Counted from the first letter of the stretch, positions 22,321-30,563 are shown. The stretch: 64,000 nucleotides of DNA from Tritrichomonas musculus (GCA_039105265.1 JAPFFF010000029.1:1-64000), one strand, 5' to 3'. Notes: generated by a model from the sequence alone, not told the origin. Made by a program: numbers and translations.

Positions 22321-25300
22321 TTAATGGTTTTCAATGAAATACTTTGATGCATTCATTCCGTGAATGTAGGGACAACAACACTGATTCGATAACACTAACA
22401 TTTTTGAATGTGCTGCTGTTAAAGCATTTTTGATAACAGTTATTTTACTCATCAGTTGTGAATTCATTTGAAGGTTTATGTTCTTGCCTTTCATTACTGT
22501 CTGTCCGTCGATGACTTCTTTATAATCACTTGATTTGATGTTGTTCTTCTTCAATGATATACCTTTGAGCTTTAATGAAATTGTTTTGTCATCACTCCAT
22601 ATCGTATAACATTTAGCGCATAAAGCAACTTGATTTGCTCCGAACTTTTCTACACAACAACCGAGAATCTTTTTCTCATCATATACATCATTGATTGCAG
22701 GATTTGGCATAAATGAATAAATGTGTTTATCATAAAATGTTTTGTCTTTGATGACGTAATCAAACAGCTGATTAATCGGTTTATTCATATTTCCTGCGAT
22801 TGACATGTACAGGCTGTCTGTATCGACCGAGTTGAAATGAATTTTATTCATGTCAATGCATTTGTAAAGAAAGTCATAAAGGAAAGTCAAATACCAATAT
22901 TTCGCATTGTCTAATGTCCAGAATGATTCCTGAAGACATGTATTACATTTGAATGAATGAGGTTGTGATTGTATCAAATAACAATCATTTGACAATTTAC
23001 ATCCATTGCGATAAGTATCGGATGCAATCAATTGAAAGGCTTTATTTTTATCAACAATTCTGACTTTATTGAAGTTCTCTGAATTCATTCCGTCATATCC
23101 GTAAGATCCGTTCATACTAATCTTGTAAAACTTTTCGTTACAAACTTCGTTTGCAAGGCTGCCGTTAGCAGCTTTACCTTTTGTCTTTCCTGACAATATA
23201 TCCTGACGCTTCTTCATAAACTCGCAAACAAATTGATTAAAACCGTCATGAGCTTCATATAAACTTAAGCTCTTAATGTCATCAACAATAAGTCCGTGGT
23301 CGATTAAAAACCATAAATAATAATTCGAGAACGTCATAAATGTACCGCATGTATCAAGCAACATTGTCAGCTTTCTTGTTTCTTTATCGGCTGAATTCAG
23401 TTTATTGTCTTTCATATATTTGTACATATAGCTTCCTATCGTTTGTTCATCATTCATTATATTGATGTTTCTAAACACAGGGGGAAAGTTAATCAAATCA
23501 TTAATTTTATTTTTCGAACATCTCAATTTGACTTCAGCTTTGAATATAAACTCAGGGTTTGCATCAAATCGCTTCTTTGATTGAATGATATTCATTGCAG
23601 CATTTAGAACCTTTTCATTCTTGTTTCCTTGTTCATCATAAACATCAAATCGTTTTATAAATGAACCAGGCATGTACATGATTCCTCCGTGATAAGGATT
23701 GAATGAATGTTTTACTGAACTGAATGATGAAGGATATAATGAATTGAAATCAATTCCGGCAACGTGAGAGACTGTGTTTGAAGTGTCATAGCTAATGATT
23801 CTGTCATTAACGGCATCATATTTGAGTTTATTGATTAATGTTTGACCTCTGATGTTCACTCGATGAAGTACATTTGATAAACCTCCCGTTATATTCTCTC
23901 TCAAGTTGTAGTATTCTTTTTCATCAGTTATGAGTGTCGGAAGGTGATGGAGCTTACAGAATTTCTTCAATTGTATTTTGGTTCTTGTTATCTTATCATC
24001 ATCACGTTGTCTTAAACGATTACATTCAGCACAAGCCAACAAACAGTTATCAATCTGATGTCCTTTGTTGTTATCTATTCGGTCAAGTGTCGGCTTGTTG
24101 TTGTAAGTAAAGTGTTCACCACATAAATGACATTTACCTGTTTCATTTGATTCATACAATTTCATGAAAGCATCAAAATCTTTTTCACTAACACATTTTG
24201 ATATATCGCGTTGGTTTTCTTTCGTCCTCCGTTCGTCGGAGGCAGCGAGTGTTCGCAGCTTCTGGTTATGTTTTTCATCTTGCTTTCGATAGTTATCACA
24301 TTTATTTAACCACCATTTCATTGACGGCTTAAATGTATTTGATTTATTGATGGTTTCATAGTCGTTCTTAGGATTGAAATCTTTATAAGCGAGAGCATAT
24401 TTGATACATGAAGCATTCTTTGACAATGAAAGATTACTTATCAAATCAACTTTATATTCAGCATTCATTTGAATAAGATTATCAATCGGTTTAATCATCA
24501 TTTCAACATCATTGTCATTGTATGATAACAAATAATCCCAACGTGTTGCAAACCTCTTTGAATCATTCAAATACTCTTCATAATCAGCTTTCGTTAATGG
24601 GTTCTTTTGATTGAGATAACTGTAGAAGTCTTCATATTTGAACGGTTCACTCTTTGACAACACTTCATTATAATTATCACTGTTGATTGCTTCATAAGGA
24701 AATACACCTTTCGAACTGTTAGATATACCTCCGCAAGCGAAGCTTGAGTCAACGGAGTTGCCAAAATCGATTCCAAACTGTTTGAGCGTACCTCCGGCAA
24801 CAAATGCTTGTGCGTCAATGAACCTCAATCGAATAGGGTACTTTGATGATTTCAATATGAATTGTTTCAGTGATGAAGCAGTTCCAATCATTCCGCTATC
24901 GATAGACCAATGATTTTTAATCAATTGCTCTTTGAATAAGTTTGAATCAAATCGTGATGAATTAAAACCGAATACTGTTATTGTTTTCAATGATGTATCT
25001 ATTTTATTGAGTTCTTCTTCCGATTTATCTTTAATAAAGCTCTTCAAATGATTCAATTTATCAGCATACACATCACAGCCAACAACAAATAACCAGTCAA
25101 TCCAATTAGCTATGAATTCATTTGTTCGTATATCAAAGTTCTTTGTTATCAAACCTTTATCAAGTTTCACACATGATGAAACACTCAAAGGAATCAATCG
25201 AGAATTGATAACTGATTTATCACTGACTTTCTTTTCAATCTTTTGTTCCATTGTTTCAAAATCATAAGTGATATAATGCTTTGTTGGCTTCCATTCAAGT

Positions 25301-26952
25301 TCATATGAAAGACAATACAAATAAACAGGATTGTTTAAGATGTGCGGGCAGTACGGTAAAGCTTCTCGTGAAGGAATGAAATCCTTTTTGAATCTTCCGT
25401 CACATTTCTTGACATGGTTATTGAATCTATCCATATGTTCATGTCCTTTGTGAATATATGAACCACATTGCGGGCATATATGAATATTTGTTAATGCTTC
25501 AGCATTGATGATGTACATTATGTGAAGTATCTTATCCTTTGAATACAACAGAGCTGAAAACGTTTTTGTTTCATCATCGACGTTATGCCATTGATCCTGT
25601 AAATCATAAATATGTTTCTCTTTGTCATATTCATAGATGTTGACATTAATGTTATGATTCTTCGCTGATTCTTTCATTTCTTCAATCGTGATACCTTTGA
25701 ACGAGTTGATTAATTGTTTTGCTGCTTTTGTAGGTTTCTTTGTATAGCTCAAACCGTGTTCATCACATAATATTTTCTTTGCTGCTGCGGTTCTGTTGGA
25801 GATTGTAAAAGGTCTTTTCATTAATTCTTTATTCAAACAGCAAGCAAGGAAACGATACCAACACAAACAATCATCAACGTTATCAATAATGATATATTTA
25901 TTTTTAATGAATTCTTTTGGTAAATCATCAATCTTACCTGTTATCTTAACAACTCGTGAGATTGTAAATGAAACACTCCAAACGATACACAATTTGATGT
26001 TTGAAGTAGTGGTTTCATATTCATGTATTTTTGATTCAACATACAGTTTAACTTTGTCAATATCTTTATTCTCTCTGACTATTATCGGAATTGATGATTT
26101 ATAGTTTTTCCATTTGATTTCACTTGCCTCATACGTGTACCTTTCGTTTTCATTCTTTGGCGGAATCTCAAATATGCCTGTCAATTGAAAATATATTTTG
26201 AACGGTTTCACTTCTTGTTTAAATACTGTTTCAGTCAAATATTCATTAATGCTTTCAATTGATGATACACCGTTTTTGTAATATATTTTAATCGGTTCTT
26301 TACTGTCTTCATCTAATCGTTCAACCTTTTCACTATCGTTTGGGTATTGGTCAATGAAATGACTGCAAGCTTCTACTGCTTCATCAAAGTTCTCAGGTTC
26401 ATTGATTATGAAATATGAATTATGTTTTGAATGAACACCTTTATAGCTAAACTTTTTGAGATATTCAATTAATTCAGCATTTTCATTGTTAAATCGAATG
26501 TCTTCATATCGTTGAGGTTGTTTGTTTGTCTTTGGCGGTAATGGTCTTAATAATATATTATCAGATTTGATTAATTGAAGGGCTTTGTTTAGTGCATCAT
26601 GAGCTATTTTAATGTTGTTCTCGATTTGTTTTTGTTTTAGTTGTTGTTCATCATCTTGTTCTTCTTCAAATTGTTCCTCTTCCTCCTCCTCTTCTTCTGG
26701 TTCTTCTGCTTCTTTCTTCATTCTTTTAACGAAATCTGATATTGATATGTCATTGATTCTATTACCTTCATGTTCTCTAAAACCGAATGAATTCAGATAG
26801 TTTTCTAAGATTGATTTGAAGTGTTTAACATCATAATCACTAGGTTTAGATGTTGATAAGCGAGGTTTTAATTGAAGTTCATTATTGATATACCTGATTT
26901 GTTCAATAACAAATGATTTGGTATCTTTTTGATAGTAATAACGAGAACTCAT
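22321..26952 (-). CDS. Polinton protein-primed DNA polymerase B (1,543 aa), element B
   Basis: Replicates the linear element from a protein primer. In order: acidic Glu run (about 85-110); NVDDCLCWYRFLACCL (about 355-372), a Cys-containing segment seen in many Polinton polymerases; C2H2-like finger from Cys493 to about 520; 3'-5' exonuclease with DFE at 564-566, FNSSRFD ending at 669 and YNDND ending at 815; an HNH-like domain with CHLC at 941-944, DRIDNNKGHQIDN and CAEC at 974-977; palm motif A at 1068 (DFNSLYPS), motif B near 1281 (MNGSYG) and motif C at 1377-1379 (DTD); then LKLKGISLKK. Three small palindromes encode in-frame loops that are absent from the A polymerase. Confidence 0.95.
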   Translation of the reverse strand: MSSRYYYQKDTKSFVIEQIRYINNELQLKPRLSTSKPSDYDVKHFKSILENYLNSFGFREHEGNRINDISISDFVKRMKKEAEEPEEEEEEEEQFEEEQDDEQQLKQKQIENNIKIAHDALNKALQLIKSDNILLRPLPPKTNKQPQRYEDIRFNNENAELIEYLKKFSYKGVHSKHNSYFIINEPENFDEAVEACSHFIDQYPNDSEKVERLDEDSKEPIKIYYKNGVSSIESINEYLTETVFKQEVKPFKIYFQLTGIFEIPPKNENERYTYEASEIKWKNYKSSIPIIVRENKDIDKVKLYVESKIHEYETTTSNIKLCIVWSVSFTISRVVKITGKIDDLPKEFIKNKYIIIDNVDDCLCWYRFLACCLNKELMKRPFTISNRTAAAKKILCDEHGLSYTKKPTKAAKQLINSFKGITIEEMKESAKNHNINVNIYEYDKEKHIYDLQDQWHNVDDETKTFSALLYSKDKILHIMYIINAEALTNIHICPQCGSYIHKGHEHMDRFNNHVKKCDGRFKKDFIPSREALPYCPHILNNPVYLYCLSYELEWKPTKHYITYDFETMEQKIEKKVSDKSVINSRLIPLSVSSCVKLDKGLITKNFDIRTNEFIANWIDWLFVVGCDVYADKLNHLKSFIKDKSEEELNKIDTSLKTITVFGFNSSRFDSNLFKEQLIKNHWSIDSGMIGTASSLKQFILKSSKYPIRLRFIDAQAFVAGGTLKQFGIDFGNSVDSSFACGGISNSSKGVFPYEAINSDNYNEVLSKSEPFKYEDFYSYLNQKNPLTKADYEEYLNDSKRFATRWDYLLSYNDNDVEMMIKPIDNLIQMNAEYKVDLISNLSLSKNASCIKYALAYKDFNPKNDYETINKSNTFKPSMKWWLNKCDNYRKQDEKHNQKLRTLAASDERRTKENQRDISKCVSEKDFDAFMKLYESNETGKCHLCGEHFTYNNKPTLDRIDNNKGHQIDNCLLACAECNRLRQRDDDKITRTKIQLKKFCKLHHLPTLITDEKEYYNLRENITGGLSNVLHRVNIRGQTLINKLKYDAVNDRIISYDTSNTVSHVAGIDFNSLYPSSFSSVKHSFNPYHGGIMYMPGSFIKRFDVYDEQGNKNEKVLNAAMNIIQSKKRFDANPEFIFKAEVKLRCSKNKINDLINFPPVFRNINIMNDEQTIGSYMYKYMKDNKLNSADKETRKLTMLLDTCGTFMTFSNYYLWFLIDHGLIVDDIKSLSLYEAHDGFNQFVCEFMKKRQDILSGKTKGKAANGSLANEVCNEKFYKISMNGSYGYDGMNSENFNKVRIVDKNKAFQLIASDTYRNGCKLSNDCYLIQSQPHSFKCNTCLQESFWTLDNAKYWYLTFLYDFLYKCIDMNKIHFNSVDTDSLYMSIAGNMNKPINQLFDYVIKDKTFYDKHIYSFMPNPAINDVYDEKKILGCCVEKFGANQVALCAKCYTIWSDDKTISLKLKGISLKKNNIKSSDYKEVIDGQTVMKGKNINLQMNSQLMSKITVIKNALTAAHSKMLVLSNQCCCPYIHGMNASKYFIENH
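23141..23172 (-). repeat. Micro-palindrome type 3 in polymerase gene (palm)
   Basis: Two adjacent hairpins: CAAAC-TTC-GTTTG, then GCTGC-CGTTA-GCAGC. It corresponds to a net 36-bp in-frame addition relative to the element A polymerase, encoding KAANGSLANEVC just before motif B. Unit 2 copy at 56935-56966. Confidence 0.8.
24225..24260 (-). repeat. 36-bp palindromic micro-element (type 1) in polymerase gene
   Basis: Identical 36-mer to 8803-8838, in the third frame (LRTLAASDERRT). It gives a net 36-bp in-frame addition relative to the element A polymerase, in the linker just before the HNH-like domain. Unit 2 copy at 58019-58054. Confidence 0.9.
24729..24757 (-). repeat. Micro-palindrome type 2 in polymerase gene (exonuclease)
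   Basis: CTCCG and CGGAG enclose CAAGC-GAA-GCTTG. It corresponds to a 30-bp in-frame addition relative to the element A polymerase, encoding NSVDSSFACG between the second and third exonuclease motifs. Unit 2 copy at 58523-58551. Confidence 0.8.
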
Positions 26953-27045
26953 TTATGATATAATTAAAAAATCAAATTATTTGAATTTTGAAAAAATGTT
27001 AAATCAAAAAATAAAAAATATTTCGAGTTTTTTTATTTCATTGAA

Positions 27046-27453
27046 ATGACAGAATTAAGAGAGATAATGAAGCATGTTGAAGAAATACATCATTTGTTAA
27101 CAATATTAATTGCTAAATCAGATGATAATGAAGGTTCATTTGACAATGACAATAATGATTCATCAGATGAAGAGAATCAAATAAAAGATGATAAACCAAA
27201 ACGAGCTTTATTCAATTCATCAAAGTTCTTGAACGCTCATGACCGTGAATTAGTTATACAGTTCCTTGATGATGAACGAATGAAAGAAATAATGAAACTA
27301 CCACAACATAAACAAGCATCATTTGCAAAACAATTGATTCAAAAGCATTTAAATATAAATATAACATCATACATGATTAACAGGATTCTCACATTCAAAA
27401 GGCAACAGACGCATGACAATGATAATGACAATGATAACAAAAAGAGCTATTAA
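27046..27453 (+). CDS. Small charged protein with possible helix-turn-helix (135 aa), element B
   Basis: Homologue of the element A 167-aa gene. The first helix and the block SSKFLNAHDRELVIQFLDDE to LNINITSYMINRILTFKRQ are kept, while the acidic linker and the Asn/Asp-rich tail are shorter. It is divergent from the polymerase with a 93-bp AT-rich gap. Its 3' flank carries a 44-bp repeat copy and the nested hairpin, which element A lacks. A regulatory role at the shared promoter is possible but not shown. Confidence 0.75.
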   Translation: MTELREIMKHVEEIHHLLTILIAKSDDNEGSFDNDNNDSSDEENQIKDDKPKRALFNSSKFLNAHDRELVIQFLDDERMKEIMKLPQHKQASFAKQLIQKHLNINITSYMINRILTFKRQQTHDNDNDNDNKKSY

Positions 27454-27483
27454 AAGGGGTAATTTTAACCTTCAATTGAAATC
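27453..27483 (-). repeat. 44-bp gene-end repeat, copy 4 (shorter)
   Basis: The reverse complement begins GATTTCAATTGAAGGTTAAA and ends at TTACCCC, as in the capsid-gene copy at 12047. It begins at the stop of the 135-aa gene and is followed by the nested hairpin. Unit 2 copy at 61247-61277. Confidence 0.75.
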
Positions 27484-27489
27484 AAATAA

Positions 27490-27516
27490 ATGACTTATAT
27501 TTTAGGTATCAGTCAT
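27490..27516 (+). other. Nested hairpin, copy 2
   Basis: ATGAC/GTCAT outer arms and ACTTA/TAGGT inner arms, with a G-U pair. Same module as 21511-21537, although the two lie after unrelated genes. Unit 2 copy at 61284-61310. Confidence 0.65.
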
Positions 27517-27534
27517 CAAAAATCATTTTGAAGT

Positions 27535-27544
27535 TTTATTTTTG
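27535..27544 (+). promoter_or_regulatory. TTTATTTTTG motif before the 81-aa gene (B)
   Basis: Ends 6 bp before the ATG. The equivalent in element A is at 3775-3784. Confidence 0.4.
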
Positions 27545-27550
27545 GTTTAA

Positions 27551-27796
27551 ATGAATAGTGCTATTAATGGTTTGAGTTGTGATACATCATCTTTACACGC
27601 TCAGTTTAGAAGGGTAAAGGATAAGATATTTGATAAATGTATGAATTCTGAAGATGACGCATTAAACGGAACTTTTGATAAGATGATTCACATACTGTCG
27701 ATATATAAACAGCTATTTAATGATATTGAATCAATTAAGATACAATTAAGAACCATTGATGAACGTATTAAATCAGCTGAACAAATGACTTTATAA
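27551..27796 (+). CDS. Small helical protein (81 aa), element B
   Basis: Homologue of the element A 81-aa gene, same length. The differences seen are few (such as VQFRIV/AQFRRV and RAIDER/RTIDER). Predicted helical with a short coiled coil at the end. Unknown function, in the block leading to the packaging ATPase. Confidence 0.75.
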   Translation: MNSAINGLSCDTSSLHAQFRRVKDKIFDKCMNSEDDALNGTFDKMIHILSIYKQLFNDIESIKIQLRTIDERIKSAEQMTL

Positions 27797-27829
27797 ATGA
27801 ATCATTGAATGGCTCATCATTAATGTTGT

Positions 27830-27839
27830 TTTATTTTTA
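27830..27839 (+). promoter_or_regulatory. TTTATTTTTA motif before the 189-aa gene (B)
   Basis: Lies 21 bp before the ATG; the sequence between motif and start differs from element A while the motif is kept. Confidence 0.4.
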
Positions 27840-27860
27840 CCTAAAACGAATAACTTAAAT

Positions 27861-28430
27861 ATGAATAAAGCTCGTATTCTATCATCAGAAAACGATGCAT
27901 CAGTTAAGCAGGAACAATCAACCAGTATTAATATAAACATCAAACCAAAGCAACCACAACCAGTTGAATATCCATCAGTCAAACCATTACCACAATCATC
28001 TCAAGCCACAAATTTTACTTTACCTCAGATGAATGGAGTATATCAATCACAGCTTCCAACAAACAGCGTTTCACTAGAAAGGGGTATAAGTGATATAGGA
28101 GCTGATATAACAGAACTTGAAGCCAGAAACAAATTCCTTGAGATATTGTTGTCAATCTATGAAACAAACCCAATAAAAGTCAATGATTTATTGATTTGTC
28201 ATTCAAATACATTAATGGAGCTCATCAAATTACTAACACAAGCAGATAAAGTTGAATTAATTGTTAATGATGATTGTTCGTGTAATGGTTGCGTTTCTCG
28301 TTCCAAATATCTTTTGATTGATAGGATATTGGTGTACAAAAATAATGAATCAAATGACTTGAAATACAAATACAATAGCATTTATACAGAACTCATTAGA
28401 CACAACATTTCATTAAAAACATGTATTTAA
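27861..28430 (+). CDS. Conserved protein with Pro/Gln-rich linker and Cys cluster (189 aa), element B
   Basis: Homologue of the element A 191-aa gene. It begins MNKARILSS in place of MALSKARILSS and keeps the Lys/Gln/Pro-rich linker, the helical domain and the DDCSCNGCVSRSKY cluster. Much of the coding DNA is identical to A, which suggests recent common origin or conversion. Unknown function. Confidence 0.75.
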   Translation: MNKARILSSENDASVKQEQSTSININIKPKQPQPVEYPSVKPLPQSSQATNFTLPQMNGVYQSQLPTNSVSLERGISDIGADITELEARNKFLEILLSIYETNPIKVNDLLICHSNTLMELIKLLTQADKVELIVNDDCSCNGCVSRSKYLLIDRILVYKNNESNDLKYKYNSIYTELIRHNISLKTCI

Positions 28431-28440
28431 AAACTAATAA

Positions 28441-28572
28441 ATGATATATGAAATATTAGTGGTTTCATTATTAACAGGTTTATTTTTAGTGAAGATTGTT
28501 GAAGTATCTTTAATGATTCCTGACAAAGAACCAGAACTCAGTGAAGAGATAAGAACAAAAATGTATTCATGA
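28441..28572 (+). CDS. Small single-pass membrane protein (43 aa), element B
   Basis: Counterpart of 4678-4809: ATG 10 bp after the 189-aa gene, membrane segment ILVVSLLTGLFLVKIV and tail PDKEPELSEEIRTKMYS. Three silent and two conservative changes relative to A indicate that the protein sequence is maintained. Confidence 0.75.
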   Translation: MIYEILVVSLLTGLFLVKIVEVSLMIPDKEPELSEEIRTKMYS

Positions 28573-28596
28573 AGAGCTTTAACGAAAACTAAAGAA

Positions 28597-29511
28597 ATGA
28601 AACGTTTCATGAAACCGACGCACTTTAATTATAAAGAGGTTTTATTCTCTAATAGCTCTGATTATGATGATGACCAAATGAGTTTTGCATTTGAATATGA
28701 ATCATTCAGACCAACAGTTAATGAAAAGACATTTAATATTGATGATGAGATGAACAAAGCTTATCAACGCAATGAATCAAAAATAAAGAATGAATCAATC
28801 AGACCGATCGCGAAAGGAATCTATGCACAATACAATTCATTGAACATACTTGTCGGAAATCAAGGAAGAGGAAAGAGCCATGTCGTTTTAAGAGATATCA
28901 TTCAAATGTCAAGATTAAAGAACTCCGACTTTCATTTAATCGTTTATATATCTAAGAGCGGAACAATCAATGATGCAACATTTATTGCTCAACGTGAATT
29001 GATACAACTTCCGATCAAAGTCATTAGTGATTCAAACGCTGAAGAATATCTTAAACAACTTGATTTATATAAAGAATTGTATGACAAGTATTCATCAACA
29101 CCAAAAATAGTAATCAATGAAAAGAAGTTAAACGATATGTTTGAGTTTCTTCATATCGATAAGCTAGGTCAACCGAATAAACCGTTAAACACCATCATTC
29201 TTTGTGAAGATGCGAGCCGTTCATTAATTTTAAAGACTGATTACTTTACAAATTATGTTTCACAACTCAGACATAAACATTCAATCGTATATATTAATAT
29301 TCAGTTCTTCAAAGCAATCAAAACTGATTACAAGAATAACGCGACATCATTCTTTATCTTTAGTGGTTATTCTCGTCAAAAGCTAAGTTATGTATATCAT
29401 CAAGTTCCGATTCCGATTGAGTTTGAACATTTATGGCAAAAATATAAAGACTTATCAGGTCATCAATTCGTGTTAGTCAATACGAGAACAAACACAATTG
29501 AGATTCATTAA
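28597..29511 (+). CDS. FtsK/HerA-type DNA packaging ATPase (304 aa), element B
   Basis: Homologue of the element A ATPase, same length. The Walker A loop is GNQGRGKS at 87-94 and the Walker B strand IILCED at about 200-205, followed by the NATSFFIFSGYSRQK segment. The amino 80 residues are almost the same as in A. The middle (about 80-250) differs more and has higher GC at third positions, so the two elements have exchanged or diverged unevenly. It overlaps the converging 151-aa gene by 4 bp. Confidence 0.9.
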   Translation: MKRFMKPTHFNYKEVLFSNSSDYDDDQMSFAFEYESFRPTVNEKTFNIDDEMNKAYQRNESKIKNESIRPIAKGIYAQYNSLNILVGNQGRGKSHVVLRDIIQMSRLKNSDFHLIVYISKSGTINDATFIAQRELIQLPIKVISDSNAEEYLKQLDLYKELYDKYSSTPKIVINEKKLNDMFEFLHIDKLGQPNKPLNTIILCEDASRSLILKTDYFTNYVSQLRHKHSIVYINIQFFKAIKTDYKNNATSFFIFSGYSRQKLSYVYHQVPIPIEFEHLWQKYKDLSGHQFVLVNTRTNTIEIH

Positions 29512-29963
29512 TCTAATACAATTTGTTGTTGAACACCTACAAACAGACGAGGCGTATTGATATTATATTTTTGTCTCATCTGTTCGATGAGTTCCTTTGT
29601 TTTCTTATCATTAACTTTCCTGATACTGTAATTATAATACTTGTAATCTTTAAATGATTGTTCTTCATTTGAGCCTTCAGCGAAGAACTCAAGTGAATTC
29701 GTTGATATCCTTCTTCTAACATTTGATGTTAATGTTATATATTCGAGCCCGAGTTTAATAATCTCATCATGATATAATCGTTTAAATTCATTATCTTTGT
29801 TCTTCAATGATATGTATATCACTTTAGCTTTATATGCAGCATTTCCGCAAGGTATCGGGTATCTATCACACAGAATTGAGAAATCACATTGTTTAAACTT
29901 CTCTGATTCATCTAACATTTCAATAAGTGAATTAATGTAATCATAAACTTTTGGTGTTGACAT
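29508..29963 (-). CDS. Conserved Polinton protein of unknown function (151 aa), element B
   Basis: Homologue of the element A 153-aa protein, about nine-tenths identical. It keeps FSILCDRYPIPCG and the Tyr/Lys-rich middle. Last gene before the right terminal repeat. No protease or nuclease motif recognised. Confidence 0.75.
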   Translation of the reverse strand: MSTPKVYDYINSLIEMLDESEKFKQCDFSILCDRYPIPCGNAAYKAKVIYISLKNKDNEFKRLYHDEIIKLGLEYITLTSNVRRRISTNSLEFFAEGSNEEQSFKDYKYYNYSIRKVNDKKTKELIEQMRQKYNINTPRLFVGVQQQIVLD

Positions 29964-29993
29964 ATCTTTATCATGAAATTAAAAAACAAAAAA

Positions 29994-30003
29994 CAAAAAT
30001 AAA
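29994..30003 (-). promoter_or_regulatory. TTTATTTTTG motif at the inner edge of the right terminal repeat
   Basis: Lies 30 bp upstream of the 151-aa gene start and exactly at the inner boundary of the 570-bp repeat. In the left repeat the same bases lie inside the 75-aa gene. Confidence 0.4.
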
Positions 30004-30037
30004 GTTCATCAGCTTGAGAATGAATTAAATGAATTGT

Positions 30038-30316
30038 CTAATAAATGAGTTCTTCAAGTTCAGCTATTAATTCAGCAGGTCCTCCGTTCGTCGGAGGCAG
30101 CGAGTGTTCGCAGCTACCGTTGAATTTCTTTAGCTGTTTAATAAAGTGATTTATCTCTTTTAGTACTTCATCTATGATATCATCATTATCGTAGAGGTAT
30201 TTTAATGCAGGTCTCCATCCTTTTAGCTTTTTATTGATTCTATTAATGAGGGTGCTTAATTGTTCCTCCGTTTGTCGGAGGCAGCGAGTGCTCGCAGCTT
30301 CGGCTTGGTTTGACAT
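30038..30316 (-). CDS. Small helical protein in the terminal repeat (92 aa), right copy
   Basis: Identical to the left copy at 8602-8880, inverted. It carries micro-elements at 30080-30115 and 30264-30299. Having the gene in both repeats keeps two identical copies per element, which terminal-repeat pairing during replication would homogenise. Confidence 0.65.
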   Translation of the reverse strand: MSNQAEAASTRCLRQTEEQLSTLINRINKKLKGWRPALKYLYDNDDIIDEVLKEINHFIKQLKKFNGSCEHSLPPTNGGPAELIAELEELIY

Positions 30317-30563
30317 TTTATAAATTGCTGATAAAAAAATAAAAAATTTTTGAAAGTTCGATTTTTTGAGTTGTGTTATTTTTGTTCATTAGTCGTGTTG
30401 ACGGCGGGCTTCACCTGACGGAAACCGACTGATATATACTACTAAACAAGTTCAAAGATGTAAATTCAAAAGTGTCTATCGTCAACTTAAAATATGTATT
30501 TTAACCCTACCCCTTTTGATACCCCTTTTTTATCACCTGTCGAGCCGGTCTACTATTACTACT

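Larger units (their letters stand above)
8355..30563. mobile_element. Polinton/Maverick element B, looks whole (unit 1)
   Basis: A 22,209-bp element bounded by identical 570-bp terminal inverted repeats (8355-8924 and 29994-30563). It carries polymerase B, integrase, packaging ATPase, a candidate major capsid protein, a fibre, a large minor virion protein, an HNH endonuclease and about ten small genes. The ends read 5'-AGTAGT, and Polinton ends commonly start with AG. I see no break in the large genes. Identical end repeats suggest a very young copy. The flanking bases show no direct target duplication: the left neighbour is a polymerase piece and the right neighbour is a fibre piece. Confidence 0.88.
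29994..30563. repeat. Right terminal inverted repeat of element B (570 bp)
   Basis: Reverse complement of 8355-8924, identical by eye. The outer end is at 30563 (CTACTATTACTACT). It contains the second 92-aa gene, the conserved core block (30385-30470) and the mirrored tail of the 75-aa gene. Confidence 0.9.

Noticed and set aside
25796-26104. 102-aa frame opposite polymerase B
   Set aside because: Antisense shadow, not conserved as a frame in element A.
8431-30487. Alternative element ends at AGTTGACGAT and ATCGTCAACT
   Set aside because: The inverted repeat continues 76 bp further out on both sides to AGTAGT, so the outer points are better ends.
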